From a virus: a DNA stretch of 64,000 bases. Position numbers and translations under genes: made by a program. This document shows, one piece after another, positions 63,868 to 64,000 of this stretch. Every line of letters begins with the position of its first letter. The stretch's first letter is position 1. The DNA lies in the IMG/VR virus record IMGVR_UViG_3300035670_000097, positions 1 to 64,000 of that record. The stretch is one strand, 5' to 3'. Below the pieces are notes generated by a model. It was not told the origin of the DNA, did no database searches, and was given only the letters and a program-made list of their open reading frames with translations.

Positions 63868-64000
63868 GATGGGCAGGTAGCTTGCAGGTGAGCCCGCCGA
63901 TGGGCAGGTAGCTTGCAGGTGAGCCCGCCGATGGGCAGGTAGCTTGCAGGTGAGCCCGCCGATGCGCAAGAGACTTGCCTTTGCCCGCCCGATGGGCAGG
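63868..64000. repeat. 31-bp tandem repeat running to the window edge
   Basis: GATGGGCAGGTAGCTTGCAG starts units at 63868, 63899 and 63930; diverged units begin at 63961 and 63991. The array may continue beyond the window. Confidence 0.9.

Noticed and set aside
1-64000. Integrase, insertion sequence or prophage repressor
   Set aside because: None found in this window; the only mobile genes recognised are the two HNH endonucleases and the group I intron.

Overview
The window is part of a large lytic-type tailed phage genome. Almost every gene is on the minus strand, in tightly packed operons whose genes join by ATGA or TAATG overlaps. A small plus-strand block of tail-fibre genes lies at the left edge (1-3748) and a second plus-strand block lies at 51036-53453. 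Host clues point to a marine-type alphaproteobacterium. The tmRNA gene is circularly permuted and its tag ends in AVAA, the phosphoesterase-glycosyltransferase pair resembles PlcP-Agt, and the five tRNAs all have U34 anticodons reading A-ending codons, as expected of an A/T-richer phage in a G/C-richer host. The host assignment is inference.

Layout. 1-3748: collagen-like tail fibre and two accessory tail genes (+). 3745-5976: GT2-methyltransferase fusion, 2OG-Fe(II) oxygenase and SleB-type hydrolase. 5976-9462: class Ia ribonucleotide reductase (nrdB, nrdA) split by an HNH homing endonuclease. 9446-13462: flap exonuclease, PD-(D/E)XK nuclease and SbcC/SbcD-like pair. 13516-19950: glycan module (glycosyltransferases, FkbM and C-methyltransferases, GDP-mannose dehydratase, dTDP-glucose dehydratase-like). 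19969-31008: replication core (SSB, UvsW-like helicase, PhoH, family A polymerase, primase, DnaB-like helicase, two-piece NAD+ ligase). 31064-35921: regulators, a secreted glycosidase-like protein and small proteins. 35935-37749: five tRNAs, speD, and a tRNA-Leu(UAA) interrupted by a group I intron carrying an HNH gene. 37824-40474: lysis genes (lysozyme-like, spanins, holin candidate) and Hsp20. 40684-41033: permuted tmRNA. 41154-50863: many small accessory genes plus GH108 muramidase, MazG, ThyX and three tandem Gly/Tyr-rich proteins. 51036-53453 (+): Myb-like regulator, bS21, cupin, PlcP-like and Agt-like genes. 53500-54900: two structured non-coding RNAs. 54905-64000: small genes in a region full of duplicated promoter-hairpin cassettes, ending in tandem repeats at the right edge.

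How it works together. The phage makes its own dNTPs (RNR, ThyX, MazG) and replication fork, and processes DNA ends with SbcCD and exonucleases. It supports translation with tRNAs, tmRNA and bS21. It appears to build a methylated deoxysugar glycan, possibly for its Thr-rich collagen-like fibre. Transcription uses host-type sigma70 promoters: most minus-strand operons start with TTGAC-N17-TATAAT, while a repeated plus-strand family uses N18 spacing. No integrase, repressor-integrase module, terminase or capsid gene is visible here, so lifestyle and virion type are not fully determined from this window.
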